The notes: generated by a model not told the origin, from the letters alone. A DNA stretch of 64,000 nucleotides from Pedobacter sp. BAL39 (GCF_000170795.1 NZ_ABCM01000015.1:1-64000), one strand, 5' to 3'; shown: positions 36,092 through 45,529, counted from the first letter of the stretch. Translations and numbers: made by a program.

Positions 36092-39000
36092 ATGAAAAGA
36101 CTCTTTATTCTTTTTTTTATCCTTATATCCTCAGCTTCTTTTGCTCAGGTTTCCGTGATCAGTGCTGACAGCGTACATTTAGGCGAACCAGGGACCACTG
36201 GTAGCATCGGCTTATATGGCAAACTGTTTCTTAAAAATATAATGGAGGGAAATGCTAATGACAGCATCCTTGTACGGGGGGCAAATGGGTATATGCGTTT
36301 CGTAAAACAGACAGCGTTTGTTAGAAGAGGTACAGTGAATCTGGCACTCGGTACCAGAACGACGACTACACTTCCCATTGTTAATTCAAATGGTTCCGGA
36401 TTCATATTACCAGTTGCAACCAGTGCATTTGCTGGAATGCTGTCCTCAGCAGATAAAGTGAAGCTTGATGGTATTGCTGTTGGAGCTACTGCTAATCAGG
36501 GAACGGTAACGAGCCTGAGCTCCGCTAATACCTACCTCACGATAGCTACGGGAACAACAACACCAATGCTAACTCTTAATGCTGGAAATAGCCCCAATCA
36601 GGTCGTAGTAAGAGACGGAGCAGGAAATATTGCTTCCAGTGTCTTTTCTGGTAATCTGGTCGGGAATGCTGCAACGGCCACAACTGCTGCAAATTCCACC
36701 CTATGGAACGGCTATAGTCATGACATGAACACGACTGTAGGTACCTCATTGGCCACAACGGGATATCTTCTTGGCGTACCTTCAGGCACGGGTCTGGTAA
36801 GTAAACATAACCAGGCATCGATCAGGACGTTTCTTGGGCTCGGCAGCAACGCTTACAGCTCTGCAGCTTTTCTGCCGCTGACAGGAGGTACGTTAACCGG
36901 GGCGCTTAACGGAACTTCTTCCAGTTTCAGCGCCGGGGTTACATCTGGTTCGAATTTTACAGTTTCCGGGGCGGCTGGTACATATAGGGGTCTTAGTATC
37001 CAAACCACACCGTCTTCTCCTCGCTGGTATGCCTATGCGGACAATTCGGCCGAGACAGGGGGTAATACGGGTAGCAATTTCCTGATTTCCAGATATAATG
37101 ATGCTGGCACCAATCTGGGAGCAGTGCTTACGATGAACAGAGCGACAGGAAACGTCGCTTTTAGTGCTTCCTTACAAGCTGGTACTGCCAGATTCATCGG
37201 AGGCGGAAATACAATGACGCTCCAGAGTGCTACGGGAACGGGTAATTCCTATATCGAGTTTGTAAACGTTAGCGGGGTCAGAAATTCCTACATCGGCCAT
37301 GGGACTGCAGCAACAAATGATTTATACTATATGTTACCCACTGCAAACGTCCATCGATTTTATACGACAGGATTACAAAGGCTAGGTGTTTCTGATTCAA
37401 GGGTGACCACAGAAATCCCATTTCGAGTGAATAGGGCTGGCACTCAGTTGCAGTATACGCAACTGGATCACGAAGCTGGCGCTACCACCTTATTGTCGAA
37501 GAATGAATCAAGTGCCATATATTCCCAGCTTACTTTCGCTCAAGGTAACAATGAGCTAAACCGGGAAGTTGGACGCTTCAATAATGATGGGAATCTGATC
37601 ATTCCGGGAAAGGTTACTGCTGCAGGCGGTTTCGAAGGAAATGCGACTAGTGCCAGCATTTTACAAACCCCAAGGCTAATTAATGGGGTTCCATTTAACG
37701 GTGCTGCTGATATTACCGTGTCCGCACCAAACAACGAATTGATTGGAAGCAATTATATTTCGGGAGGACATGAACTTCCCACCTTCTTTGGGTCAGCGAA
37801 ATTAAGGTTACAAATGCTCAATGGACAAGCTGCAGGAATGGGTGGCTGGATGGATGCACTTTGGCTATCGTCTTATTGGGGGCCAGATGTGAAAATGAGT
37901 AGCCAACTGCTTTTTTCAAAATCTATTTCCGGTAAGATTGGATTCAGGCAGCAGAATTATGATGCTTCGGCATGGGGTCCCACTTATGAGATTTATCACA
38001 GTGGTAATTTTACGCCCGGAAACTACTTGCCACTTTCAGGAGGGACACTTACTGGCGCACTTAGCGGAACGACCGGCAATTTCTCTGGCGCAGTTACTGC
38101 CACTGGTTTTGCGGCATCCGGAGCAGCAGGGACCAATAGGGGAATCAGCATGCTGACCAATGGTTCCGGAAGATGGTATATGTACACTGAAACTTCAGCA
38201 GAGACAGGATCTAACGTAGGTAGTAATCTGGTCATTCAAAGATACAGCGATACTGGTGTTGCCCTGGGGCAGGCTTTAAACATCAATAGATCAACTGGTA
38301 ATACAACCTTTGGCGGTACTGTCGCGGCAAACAACCAATTGTCGGTAACAGGACCGGGCTCAAATCTGCTGCTTAAGAGTACCTCAGCCGCTGGCAACAA
38401 CTTCATGGAATTCCAAACCAACAATGCAACAAGGACTGCTTATATCGGGCAGGCTGCGGTTACGAACGACATGTACTACACTTTAATGTTTAACAACGAA
38501 CACATCTTCAGCACCAACAATGCGAACCGTTTCAAGATCGCGAACACTTTAACTACCTCACTGAATCCTCTAATGATCAACACGACAGGCTCAGCCTTGA
38601 AATTGAAAAGCACAACTTCTGCTGGAGGAGCATACCTCGAATTTTTTAATAACGAGGATGTCAGGAATTCCTACATTGGTCATGGTTCTACATCAAATAA
38701 TGATTTTTACTATTTCCTTCCATCAACTAGTAAACATCTTTTCTATACTTCTGGTATCAGCAGAATGTCCATCTCGGATGACCTTGTCGGCATTGCGGCA
38801 CCACTTAGGATTAATAAAATGGCCGGTGGCTCATGGACAGATATCAATCATGAACTTGGGGCAACCTCAATCCTGTCAAAAAACAACCAGTCGACCACCT
38901 GGTCTCAGATTATTTTTTCTCAGGGAAATAATGCGGCTGATAGAGAGCTGGCAAGATTTGACCAGAATGGATACTTTATAGGTGCCCTTAGTGGAACTGC

Positions 39001-40192
39001 GGCTGTGCCTGCTTTCAGGTTATTCGGCTCTACAAATACAGGTTTGTTTGCACCAAGCGCCACATCTATGGCCATCTCCACAAATGGGGCTACCGCCATG
39101 CTGTTGGATGCGGCAAGGAATGCAACTTTTTTTGGAAATATCAGTACCGCGAGCAATGCCTACACCATTAGTGGAAAGGGAGTATCAGTAAACTCCGTCG
39201 GATCGCCGTTAACCGGGGATGGTCTTGCACTGTATGCCAGTGGATCCACTCCGTATGCAGGAGGGATGCCTGCATATGGCATAGCCTTCTCTGGAACACC
39301 GACCTTTGGAACCCATGGTGCTGTCACCGGCGACTGGGCAACGTACCTGACCGTTAGCGGCGCCAATACAAGAGGATGGATTTTTAAAGCAGCGAATGGG
39401 TCGGGTGGAAATGTTGCATCAATCAGCTTAACAGGAACGGCAGCTTTTAACGGAACTGTATCTGTCGCAACTCCGACGCAGGATGCCCACGCAACGACAA
39501 AAGCTTATGTCGACGCAGCCGTCGTCAATGCTGGAAATACAAATCAGACCAACTTAAATACAAAAGCAAATGTCAGTGGACAGGCATTTACCGGAAGGAT
39601 CAGCGGACCGGATGGTGTGGAGAATACAGACTACATCACTAAACAACAGGTACCCGCCCTGGCTTCCGCGTCATCAGGAGTAGTGAGGATGATCGAATCA
39701 GCCAATTCAGGTATTTTCTTTAATAGCAATAATACTTATCTGGAGCGAGGCACCCTTGGAACTGCTTACGCTTATACAATACCAGCAGGGACCTTGGCAG
39801 GAGGTAATTCTATGCTTAGGATTAACCTTTCTCTGGTAGAGTGGACGATGAACGCCAGTAATAGTAAACTGATCTATCTTGAATTTACTCAGGGCGCTAA
39901 TGTGTATTTATTTCCCGTCATGGAATCGACTACCGGAGGAAAGTTTACTTTTAATACCATATTCACTGCAACGGGTAGAGGAGGAGGAGGTTTAATGTAC
40001 GGAGCTGCAGTTACTACGGCTCGCGACAATTCCAACCTGAGCCTCAACAGGCTGTATAATTCCTCAATTTCAACAATAGATTTTCGCCAGGCAGTTACCG
40101 TTAGGATCAAACTAAATACCACAACAGGTACGGAAGATGTTAGCCTGCTTCCATTTTTCATAGAAGCTGCTGACCGACCTACTACAAATTAA
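36092..40192 (+). CDS. Exported tail-fibre-like protein 5, largest paralogue
   Basis: 1366 residues: signal peptide (MKRLFILFFI to ASFAQ) and shared N-module (SADSVHLG, GLYGKLFLKN, DSILVRG). The first ~500 residues are collinear with protein 4 (ALGTRTTTT, NSTLWNGYSHDMNT, SYIGHGT). The body holds several LPL(T/S)GGTLTG and SYIGHG blocks, and a KLRLQMLNGQAAGMGGWMDA stretch (about 570) also found in protein 4. There is no S74 domain. The C-terminal ~150 residues (from about 1210, VVRMIESANSGIFF) form a different beta-rich domain from those of proteins 2 and 4, so the tips are diversified. Its stop overlaps the PorP/SprF start by one base (TAATG). Confidence 0.8.
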   Translation: MKRLFILFFILISSASFAQVSVISADSVHLGEPGTTGSIGLYGKLFLKNIMEGNANDSILVRGANGYMRFVKQTAFVRRGTVNLALGTRTTTTLPIVNSNGSGFILPVATSAFAGMLSSADKVKLDGIAVGATANQGTVTSLSSANTYLTIATGTTTPMLTLNAGNSPNQVVVRDGAGNIASSVFSGNLVGNAATATTAANSTLWNGYSHDMNTTVGTSLATTGYLLGVPSGTGLVSKHNQASIRTFLGLGSNAYSSAAFLPLTGGTLTGALNGTSSSFSAGVTSGSNFTVSGAAGTYRGLSIQTTPSSPRWYAYADNSAETGGNTGSNFLISRYNDAGTNLGAVLTMNRATGNVAFSASLQAGTARFIGGGNTMTLQSATGTGNSYIEFVNVSGVRNSYIGHGTAATNDLYYMLPTANVHRFYTTGLQRLGVSDSRVTTEIPFRVNRAGTQLQYTQLDHEAGATTLLSKNESSAIYSQLTFAQGNNELNREVGRFNNDGNLIIPGKVTAAGGFEGNATSASILQTPRLINGVPFNGAADITVSAPNNELIGSNYISGGHELPTFFGSAKLRLQMLNGQAAGMGGWMDALWLSSYWGPDVKMSSQLLFSKSISGKIGFRQQNYDASAWGPTYEIYHSGNFTPGNYLPLSGGTLTGALSGTTGNFSGAVTATGFAASGAAGTNRGISMLTNGSGRWYMYTETSAETGSNVGSNLVIQRYSDTGVALGQALNINRSTGNTTFGGTVAANNQLSVTGPGSNLLLKSTSAAGNNFMEFQTNNATRTAYIGQAAVTNDMYYTLMFNNEHIFSTNNANRFKIANTLTTSLNPLMINTTGSALKLKSTTSAGGAYLEFFNNEDVRNSYIGHGSTSNNDFYYFLPSTSKHLFYTSGISRMSISDDLVGIAAPLRINKMAGGSWTDINHELGATSILSKNNQSTTWSQIIFSQGNNAADRELARFDQNGYFIGALSGTAAVPAFRLFGSTNTGLFAPSATSMAISTNGATAMLLDAARNATFFGNISTASNAYTISGKGVSVNSVGSPLTGDGLALYASGSTPYAGGMPAYGIAFSGTPTFGTHGAVTGDWATYLTVSGANTRGWIFKAANGSGGNVASISLTGTAAFNGTVSVATPTQDAHATTKAYVDAAVVNAGNTNQTNLNTKANVSGQAFTGRISGPDGVENTDYITKQQVPALASASSGVVRMIESANSGIFFNSNNTYLERGTLGTAYAYTIPAGTLAGGNSMLRINLSLVEWTMNASNSKLIYLEFTQGANVYLFPVMESTTGGKFTFNTIFTATGRGGGGLMYGAAVTTARDNSNLSLNRLYNSSISTIDFRQAVTVRIKLNTTTGTEDVSLLPFFIEAADRPTTN

Positions 40193-41202
40193 TGAGAACT
40201 ATATGGCTATATTCACTCTTGCTGCTGACTTGTCTACCAGGACAGGCACAGCAGCGCGCGCATTATTCTCAGTATATGCTCAATAATTATTTGCTGAATC
40301 CTGCGCTTAGTGGAATAGAAAACTACACAGATGTCCGGCTTGGGCACCGTAAGCAATGGAGTGGCTTGTCAGATGCACCCCAAACCAGCTTTATAACCGC
40401 CAACTGGTCTTTAGGTGATCAATACCTGTGGCCCAATCCACTATCATTTGATGAAAAAGGAGATAATCCCATGCAGCGCAACTATCAGCAGCACTACACT
40501 TCCTCTCCTGCACACCATGGGATGGGCATTTTGATTGCCAATGATCATGCGGCTCAAATCAATAGCACTGTGCTCGGTATTTCTTACGCTTACCATCTTC
40601 AAATGAATGGCCGTTTGAACCTTAGTATGGGACTTTCAGGAGGTTTTAACCGAACATCCATCAATACTGCGGGATTGCTGATGGAAAGTCCCTCTGATCC
40701 GGCCCTGGCAAATGCGACACGGAATGCTTTTAATCCTGATCTCAGCATTGGTACATGGTTATACGGTCCTGATTTTTTTGCCGGCATCTCCGTTCAGCAA
40801 CTGGTGGCACAGACCATGGTTTTTAATGAAGACCAGCAATATAACCATAGTAAACAAATACCACATGTATTTGCGACGGCTGGTTATAAGGTTTTCTTTG
40901 CTGAAGATTTTTATGTACTGCCATCAGTGATGGCTAAAATTGTGACCAATACGCCTACGTCCGTAGATGCAAATTTTAAAATGGGATATAGAGATCGTGC
41001 CTGGATAGGGGCTGGATATCGGGCAAATGATGCCATGGTGGCCATGGCAGGAGTAAACATCAGTCAGCTGTTCAATGTGACCTATTCCTATGATTTTACG
41101 GCATCGCCATTAAATCAGGTAAGTAATGGAAGTCATGAGCTGGTGATTGGTTTGCTATTGAATAATGTATATAAGGTGTTTTGTCCGCAGAACATGTGGT
41201 AA
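40192..41202 (+). CDS. PorP/SprF family outer-membrane protein
   Basis: 336 residues with a signal peptide (MRTIWLYSLLLLTCLPGQAQ) and the hallmark start of the PorP/SprF family (QYMLNNYLLNPALSG, then VRLGHRKQWSGL). Strands with aromatic ends continue to the C-terminus, as expected of an outer-membrane barrel. SprF was first described as needed for secretion of the adhesin SprB through T9SS. PorP/SprF-like proteins are often encoded next to cargo proteins with type B C-terminal domains; the facing gene at 41207-43228 encodes just such a cargo. It is coupled to tail-fibre-like gene 5 by a one-base overlap, tying the fibre array to T9SS genes. Confidence 0.9.
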   Translation: MRTIWLYSLLLLTCLPGQAQQRAHYSQYMLNNYLLNPALSGIENYTDVRLGHRKQWSGLSDAPQTSFITANWSLGDQYLWPNPLSFDEKGDNPMQRNYQQHYTSSPAHHGMGILIANDHAAQINSTVLGISYAYHLQMNGRLNLSMGLSGGFNRTSINTAGLLMESPSDPALANATRNAFNPDLSIGTWLYGPDFFAGISVQQLVAQTMVFNEDQQYNHSKQIPHVFATAGYKVFFAEDFYVLPSVMAKIVTNTPTSVDANFKMGYRDRAWIGAGYRANDAMVAMAGVNISQLFNVTYSYDFTASPLNQVSNGSHELVIGLLLNNVYKVFCPQNMW

Positions 41203-41206
41203 TTGC

Positions 41207-43228
41207 TTACCTGATCAGCGTAATGGAGCCACTTAACTTAACGTCTTTTCCATATTGATCCTTAGCAATGATCATGTAGTAATAAGCACCCACAGGAACT
41301 GGCTGATCCTGGTAAGTCCCTTTCCAGCTGTTGTTGATGTCATTACTCTCAAACATCAACTTTCCATAACGATTATAGATCGAAATTCTGTATTGACGTA
41401 GTCCGCCAAGATTAATGTTGAATTCATCGTTACGCCCGTCATTATTTGGTGAGAAAGAATTGGGCACAAGTGCACTTCCTTTTTCTAGAATGATCAGGTT
41501 GCTGAGCGTAACTGCATCGACGCAACTGCGGCTGGTACTCGCAATAAGTTTGATTTCATATGTTCCCGGAGTTTCAAAGGTATGTTTGGGACTGTTTGCT
41601 GTAGATCTGGAACCATCGCCAAAATCCCATAAATAATTTGAGGCATCTACAGAATTATTGATAAACTGTACGGGCAGTGGACCAGGATACTTACCAGGGA
41701 TCGCGATGTCGGTACTGAAAGCAGCAACTGGATTTCTGTTGATGGGAGGGACGGTAATACTGGTCGTTTCACTCCAGCAGTCGCCAACCTGTATGGCAAT
41801 ATGATATACTCCCGATACTGAAGGTGATTCCGCTGAAATCGATATCGCAGCAGTGGTTGCCTGAAAATTATCAGGTCCGGTCCAACGATATTGTGCATCC
41901 CTGATGACGGGAACAGCGAGCCTGATCGAGTCTGTACTGCAAAATTCAGCCTGGTTGATACTGATCTCCGGAGTAGCTGGTTTAAGGGCTACATAAAAAC
42001 TTTGACTGGTTGTGGCGCTGCATCCCCGGATTGCGCTGGCTTCCAGCACTACTGTTTTATATCCGGGACTGGAATAGCTGACAGTCTGCGTTTGATCTGT
42101 GGTATTGCCGGACACCGTGGCTCCTTCACCAAAACTCCATTTTAAACTGGCATAATCTGTTGATGTATTTGTAAAAGTATAATGCTGTTGCTCCATGCAT
42201 GCGTCCTGCCGGTCCATTGTGAACGCTGCTGTTGGCCCTGAGAATTCACCACTGCCCCCAAAGGAGATGTGAAATCCATTATTGCCATTAGAGAAGTTAT
42301 CAATCAGCAAAGCATAGTTGTGGCCCTGAATCATGTCCAGATATCTCAGGAAGCCATCCTGACCTGCAACGCAACCTGAACTCTCGGTCAGGTCCGTAGA
42401 GCTCATGTTGAGCCCTGTCATGTAATAGGGCTGAGGACAGTTCACCCCACTCCCTGCGGCGCATCGAAGGATGTTTGCCGGCACGATTTGCTCGCAGGCA
42501 CCGGCGGGGCCAAGGTCATAGAGTACCCAGTCAATGTCATCGCTCTTGTTTGTAGGGGTAATCTGGAAGGTTAGCGTTCCATTATTGGCAGCGGTCCATC
42601 TGTACCAGGAAGAATTGGATTCTACACTGAGGCAGCTGCCGACAGCCTCCATGTTATTGGCACCTGCACCACTGAGCTTGTTTTCTGTGAAACTTTCCTT
42701 ATTGCACAACATGATCGCAGAACTGCAATCCTGTCCTGGAAGATGTGGCGGGGTATAGTTGTTTACGCACAATTTGAAAAGTCCCGTGCCATCATTTTCT
42801 GCACTTACCCTGATGTAATAGACCTTTCCGATGCTGAGCCCACCCTTATAAACCGTTGTGGCATTTCCATTGTTCTGCATAGAACCAATCATTTCTGTAA
42901 TGAGGTTGTTTTCAATGGTATATATCGCTGCGACGGGGTTAAGCAGGGTGCTACGGGGAGTACCATCGCTTTTACCTGTAACAACGATGCTGAGATCGGT
43001 TTTTAATGCCGTGAATTTAAACCAGACATCCTTACCTTCTGTATTCCAAAAAGTACCTTTCCTGATGTTACTAGATGTAGCATCTACGTTCGAAAATTCT
43101 CCATCACTGGAACAATAATCCTGAGCATCCAGAATTACCTGGGCATCTGCATGATTGTCATTTGGAGGAACCGCTGAAAATGAATTGAAGTAGCTGAAAA
43201 TAAAAAGAAAGGTGATGAGCGTTCGCAT
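41207..43228 (-). CDS. T9SS cargo protein with PKD domains and gliding-motility C-terminal domain
   Basis: 673 residues from the ATG at 43228 (MRTLITFLFIFSYFNSFSA, a signal peptide). An upstream in-frame ATG at 43294 is unlikely because a terminator hairpin lies inside that extension. Order: pre-peptidase-like beta domains (about 22-145 and 150-325, with paired cysteines), a PKD-like domain (about 330-420), an Ig-like stretch and a second PKD domain (about 500-590, YLWDFGDGS). The type B C-terminal domain follows: NSFSPNNDGRNDEF, ISIYNRYGKLMFES, GAYYYMIIAKD. That last domain is the T9SS export signal, so the protein should reach the cell surface or medium. It converges on the PorP/SprF gene with 4 bases between their stops. 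Confidence 0.9.
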   Translation of the reverse strand: MRTLITFLFIFSYFNSFSAVPPNDNHADAQVILDAQDYCSSDGEFSNVDATSSNIRKGTFWNTEGKDVWFKFTALKTDLSIVVTGKSDGTPRSTLLNPVAAIYTIENNLITEMIGSMQNNGNATTVYKGGLSIGKVYYIRVSAENDGTGLFKLCVNNYTPPHLPGQDCSSAIMLCNKESFTENKLSGAGANNMEAVGSCLSVESNSSWYRWTAANNGTLTFQITPTNKSDDIDWVLYDLGPAGACEQIVPANILRCAAGSGVNCPQPYYMTGLNMSSTDLTESSGCVAGQDGFLRYLDMIQGHNYALLIDNFSNGNNGFHISFGGSGEFSGPTAAFTMDRQDACMEQQHYTFTNTSTDYASLKWSFGEGATVSGNTTDQTQTVSYSSPGYKTVVLEASAIRGCSATTSQSFYVALKPATPEISINQAEFCSTDSIRLAVPVIRDAQYRWTGPDNFQATTAAISISAESPSVSGVYHIAIQVGDCWSETTSITVPPINRNPVAAFSTDIAIPGKYPGPLPVQFINNSVDASNYLWDFGDGSRSTANSPKHTFETPGTYEIKLIASTSRSCVDAVTLSNLIILEKGSALVPNSFSPNNDGRNDEFNINLGGLRQYRISIYNRYGKLMFESNDINNSWKGTYQDQPVPVGAYYYMIIAKDQYGKDVKLSGSITLIR

Positions 43229-43261
43229 TAACTTGATAATTCGGAATGAAGATCTAACGAA

Positions 43262-43291
43262 AAAAAGCCCATGATTCGTCAAGGGCTTTTT
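43262..43291 (-). terminator. Terminator after the DUF3276 gene
   Basis: Inverted repeat AAAAAGCCC (43262-43270) / GGGCTTTTT (43283-43291) with a 12-base loop. On the minus strand it has a U-run and follows the DUF3276 gene (ends 43346). It separates that gene from the T9SS cargo gene and fixes the latter's start at 43228. Confidence 0.8.
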
Positions 43292-43345
43292 CAATATGAT
43301 TACCTGTCTTCTCTATTTCAGGAAGACCTCATTTTATGTGTTTAT

Positions 43346-43669
43346 TTAGAAAGAAAAATCGTCGTGCCCTTTGGTTGCACCTTCATGATTTTCAGAGTAT
43401 TCGTAGCGTTTCTCTACAACTTCCTGGTGATTTTTGATGTATTCAACAGTCTCGTTTAACCCTTCGGCAAATTTCTCAAAGTCCTCTTTGTATAAAAAGA
43501 TTTTATGTTTTACGAAAACACCGTCTTCCAGTCTTTTTTTGCTTTCCGTTAAGGTTAGGTAATAATCACCTGATCTTGTTGCTTTTACATCGAAAAAATA
43601 AGTTCTTTTTCCTGCCCTTACTTTCTTTGAAAAAACCTCTTCTCTCTCTTTGTTGTCAAATTCTCCCAT
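43346..43669 (-). CDS. PUR-fold nucleic-acid-binding protein, DUF3276 family
   Basis: 107 residues, matching the short Bacteroidota DUF3276/PUR-alpha-like family in length and motifs (MGEFDNKEREEVFSKKVRAG, TYFFDVKATRSGDYYLTLTES, FLYKEDFEKFAEGL). PUR folds bind single-stranded DNA or RNA; the cellular role of this bacterial family is not established. The acidic, His/Gly-rich tail looks disordered. It lies 69 bases after the ABC exporter gene and has its own candidate promoter (43700-43731) and terminator, so it is probably a single-gene unit. Confidence 0.85.
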   Translation of the reverse strand: MGEFDNKEREEVFSKKVRAGKRTYFFDVKATRSGDYYLTLTESKKRLEDGVFVKHKIFLYKEDFEKFAEGLNETVEYIKNHQEVVEKRYEYSENHEGATKGHDDFSF

Positions 43670-43699
43670 GTTGGTCTTGATCTTGGTTTTTGGTTCGGG

Positions 43700-43731
43700 T
43701 AAATATAATGTATTAATTATTAAACTTCAAA
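43700..43731 (-). promoter_or_regulatory. Candidate Bacteroidota promoter for the DUF3276 gene
   Basis: On the minus strand: TTTG (43731-43728), a 20-base spacer, then TATATTTA (43707-43700), one mismatch from TAnnTTTG. It lies 31 bases upstream of the start codon. Confidence 0.5.
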
Positions 43732-43738
43732 ATAGAAA

Positions 43739-45529
43739 TCACAGAGATTGATTTTCTTCTTCTAATAATTGATTTTGATACATTTCTGCGTAAGATCCCC
43801 CCAGTTTTAATAATTCCTGATGCGTTCCCTGTTCAATAATTTCTCCATTGTCAAGGACGAGGATTTTATTTGCGTTTTTTATGGTTGAAATCCGGTGTGC
43901 GATAAGGATACTGGTCTTGCCTTTCATCATTTTTCCGAGATTCGTCAGGATTTCTTCTTCTGTCCTGGTATCTACCGCCGAAAGGCAGTCGTCAAAGATG
44001 AGTACTTTTGGCGATTTGATCAACGCACGGGCGATGGAAACCCGCTGTTTTTGTCCGCCGGAAAGGGTAATCCCACGTTCCCCCAGCATGGTTTCAAATT
44101 TGAGCTCAAAGTTGATGATGTTCTGATAAACAGCAGCCTGTTTAGCAGCGTTATGTACTTGTTCATCGCTGACCGAATCCAGGCCAAAGGCGATGTTATT
44201 TTTGATGGTGTCGGAAAAAAGAAATACTTCCTGCGGAACAAAGCCAAACTGATCCCTGTAATTGCCGAGGTTAAGGTTTTGGATGGGCGTGCCATCCATG
44301 AGGATCTGGCCTTCATCGACATCATACATGCGCATCAGCAGGTTGGCCAAGGTTGACTTTCCTGAGCCCGTACGTCCGATAATGGCCACAAACTCTCCCT
44401 GACGGATATCAAAGCTGACATTTTTTAATGCCTGAATGCCCGTATCTGGATAGTTGAAACTCACATTTCTGAAGCTGATGTTGCCAGCCAGCTGTTGTGG
44501 CTGCAAATCACCCGATTTGATGTCAGGCTGCAACTGCAGGAATTCATTGATCCTTTTTTGTGAAGCAGAGGCCCGTTGGATCAGGGTGGTCACCCAGCCC
44601 AGCATCGATACCGGGAAGGTCAGCTGGTTCACGTAGACGATGAACTCGGCGATATTTCCCGCGGTGATGGAGCCCTCAATAACTTGTTTACCACCGATGT
44701 ATACGGTTAAGATGGTGCTCAGCCCAACCAGCAACAACATGGTGGGGTAGAAGAGTGCCTGCACTTTTACCAGTCCCATTGCATTGTCTTTATACCCATC
44801 ACTTTCCCCGGCGAAAATTTTCCGGGTATGGTCTTCACGCACATAAGATTTGATGACGCGTATTCCGGAGAAACGCTCCTGAACGAAGCTGCTCAGCTTA
44901 GACAATTGCTCCTGGATCTTTTCACTTTTTTCATTGATGGTGCTGGTGACAAAGTAAATGATCACAACCAAAACGGGCAAGGGCAGGAGGGAATAGATGG
45001 CAAGCTTCACATTCACAGCAAACATCGCATAGATCACCAGTACAAATAATACTGCGGTATTGATGGCATACATAATTGCCGGTCCCACATACATGCGGAC
45101 CCTGTTGACGTCTTCCGTTGCCCGGTTCATCAGATCGCCGGTATTGTTCTTCCGGTAAAAACCAAGGCTCAGCTCCTGATAGTGGGCGTAGATCTCATTT
45201 TTCATATCATACTCAATATGGCGTGACATCAGGATGATGGTCTGACGCATGAAAAAAAGAAAAAGACCCCTTAACAGGTATAGGATGAGCACCAGCATAC
45301 CGAAGTAAAAAAGGCTGTAGCTGAAGATGTCGTAGATGATAGTTCGGCGTTCAAAGCCCTCGAAAAGTCCGTAAATCTGGATGTTCTCCGTGATGAGGTT
45401 AAAAGCATGGCCAATGACCTGTGCGGGAATTACGCCGAAGATATTGGAGATGATGACGAAAAACACGCCCGGAATAATCCACCACTTATATTTTGAGAAG
45501 TATTTGTTTAAAAAACGCAGGTGTTTCAT
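43739..45529 (-). CDS. ABC exporter, fused permease and ATPase (MsbA/MdlB-like)
   Basis: 596 residues, the standard size of a homodimeric or heterodimeric ABC half-exporter. The N-terminal half (about 1-310) has six predicted membrane segments beginning WWIIPGVFFVIISNIFG. The C-terminal ATPase has Walker A GRTGSGKSTL (near 370), Q-loop FVPQEVFLFSD, signature LSGGQKQRVSIARAL, Walker B VLIFDDCLSAVD and the switch His in LIAHRIST. The Walker B glutamate position is Cys rather than Glu (FDDCLSAVD), a variation found in degenerate sites of heterodimeric exporters, so a partner subunit elsewhere is possible. Substrate unknown; lipid or drug export is typical. Divergent from the dehydrogenase gene. 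Confidence 0.9.
   Translation of the reverse strand: MKHLRFLNKYFSKYKWWIIPGVFFVIISNIFGVIPAQVIGHAFNLITENIQIYGLFEGFERRTIIYDIFSYSLFYFGMLVLILYLLRGLFLFFMRQTIILMSRHIEYDMKNEIYAHYQELSLGFYRKNNTGDLMNRATEDVNRVRMYVGPAIMYAINTAVLFVLVIYAMFAVNVKLAIYSLLPLPVLVVIIYFVTSTINEKSEKIQEQLSKLSSFVQERFSGIRVIKSYVREDHTRKIFAGESDGYKDNAMGLVKVQALFYPTMLLLVGLSTILTVYIGGKQVIEGSITAGNIAEFIVYVNQLTFPVSMLGWVTTLIQRASASQKRINEFLQLQPDIKSGDLQPQQLAGNISFRNVSFNYPDTGIQALKNVSFDIRQGEFVAIIGRTGSGKSTLANLLMRMYDVDEGQILMDGTPIQNLNLGNYRDQFGFVPQEVFLFSDTIKNNIAFGLDSVSDEQVHNAAKQAAVYQNIINFELKFETMLGERGITLSGGQKQRVSIARALIKSPKVLIFDDCLSAVDTRTEEEILTNLGKMMKGKTSILIAHRISTIKNANKILVLDNGEIIEQGTHQELLKLGGSYAEMYQNQLLEEENQSL

Noticed and set aside
24503..40192. Reading the tail-fibre-like genes as a prophage
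   Set aside because: No capsid, terminase, portal, tape-measure, lysis or integrase gene is present, and all five proteins have Sec signal peptides.
43229..43294. Longer start for the T9SS cargo protein at 43294
   Set aside because: The extension contains the terminator hairpin 43262-43291 and would bury the signal peptide.
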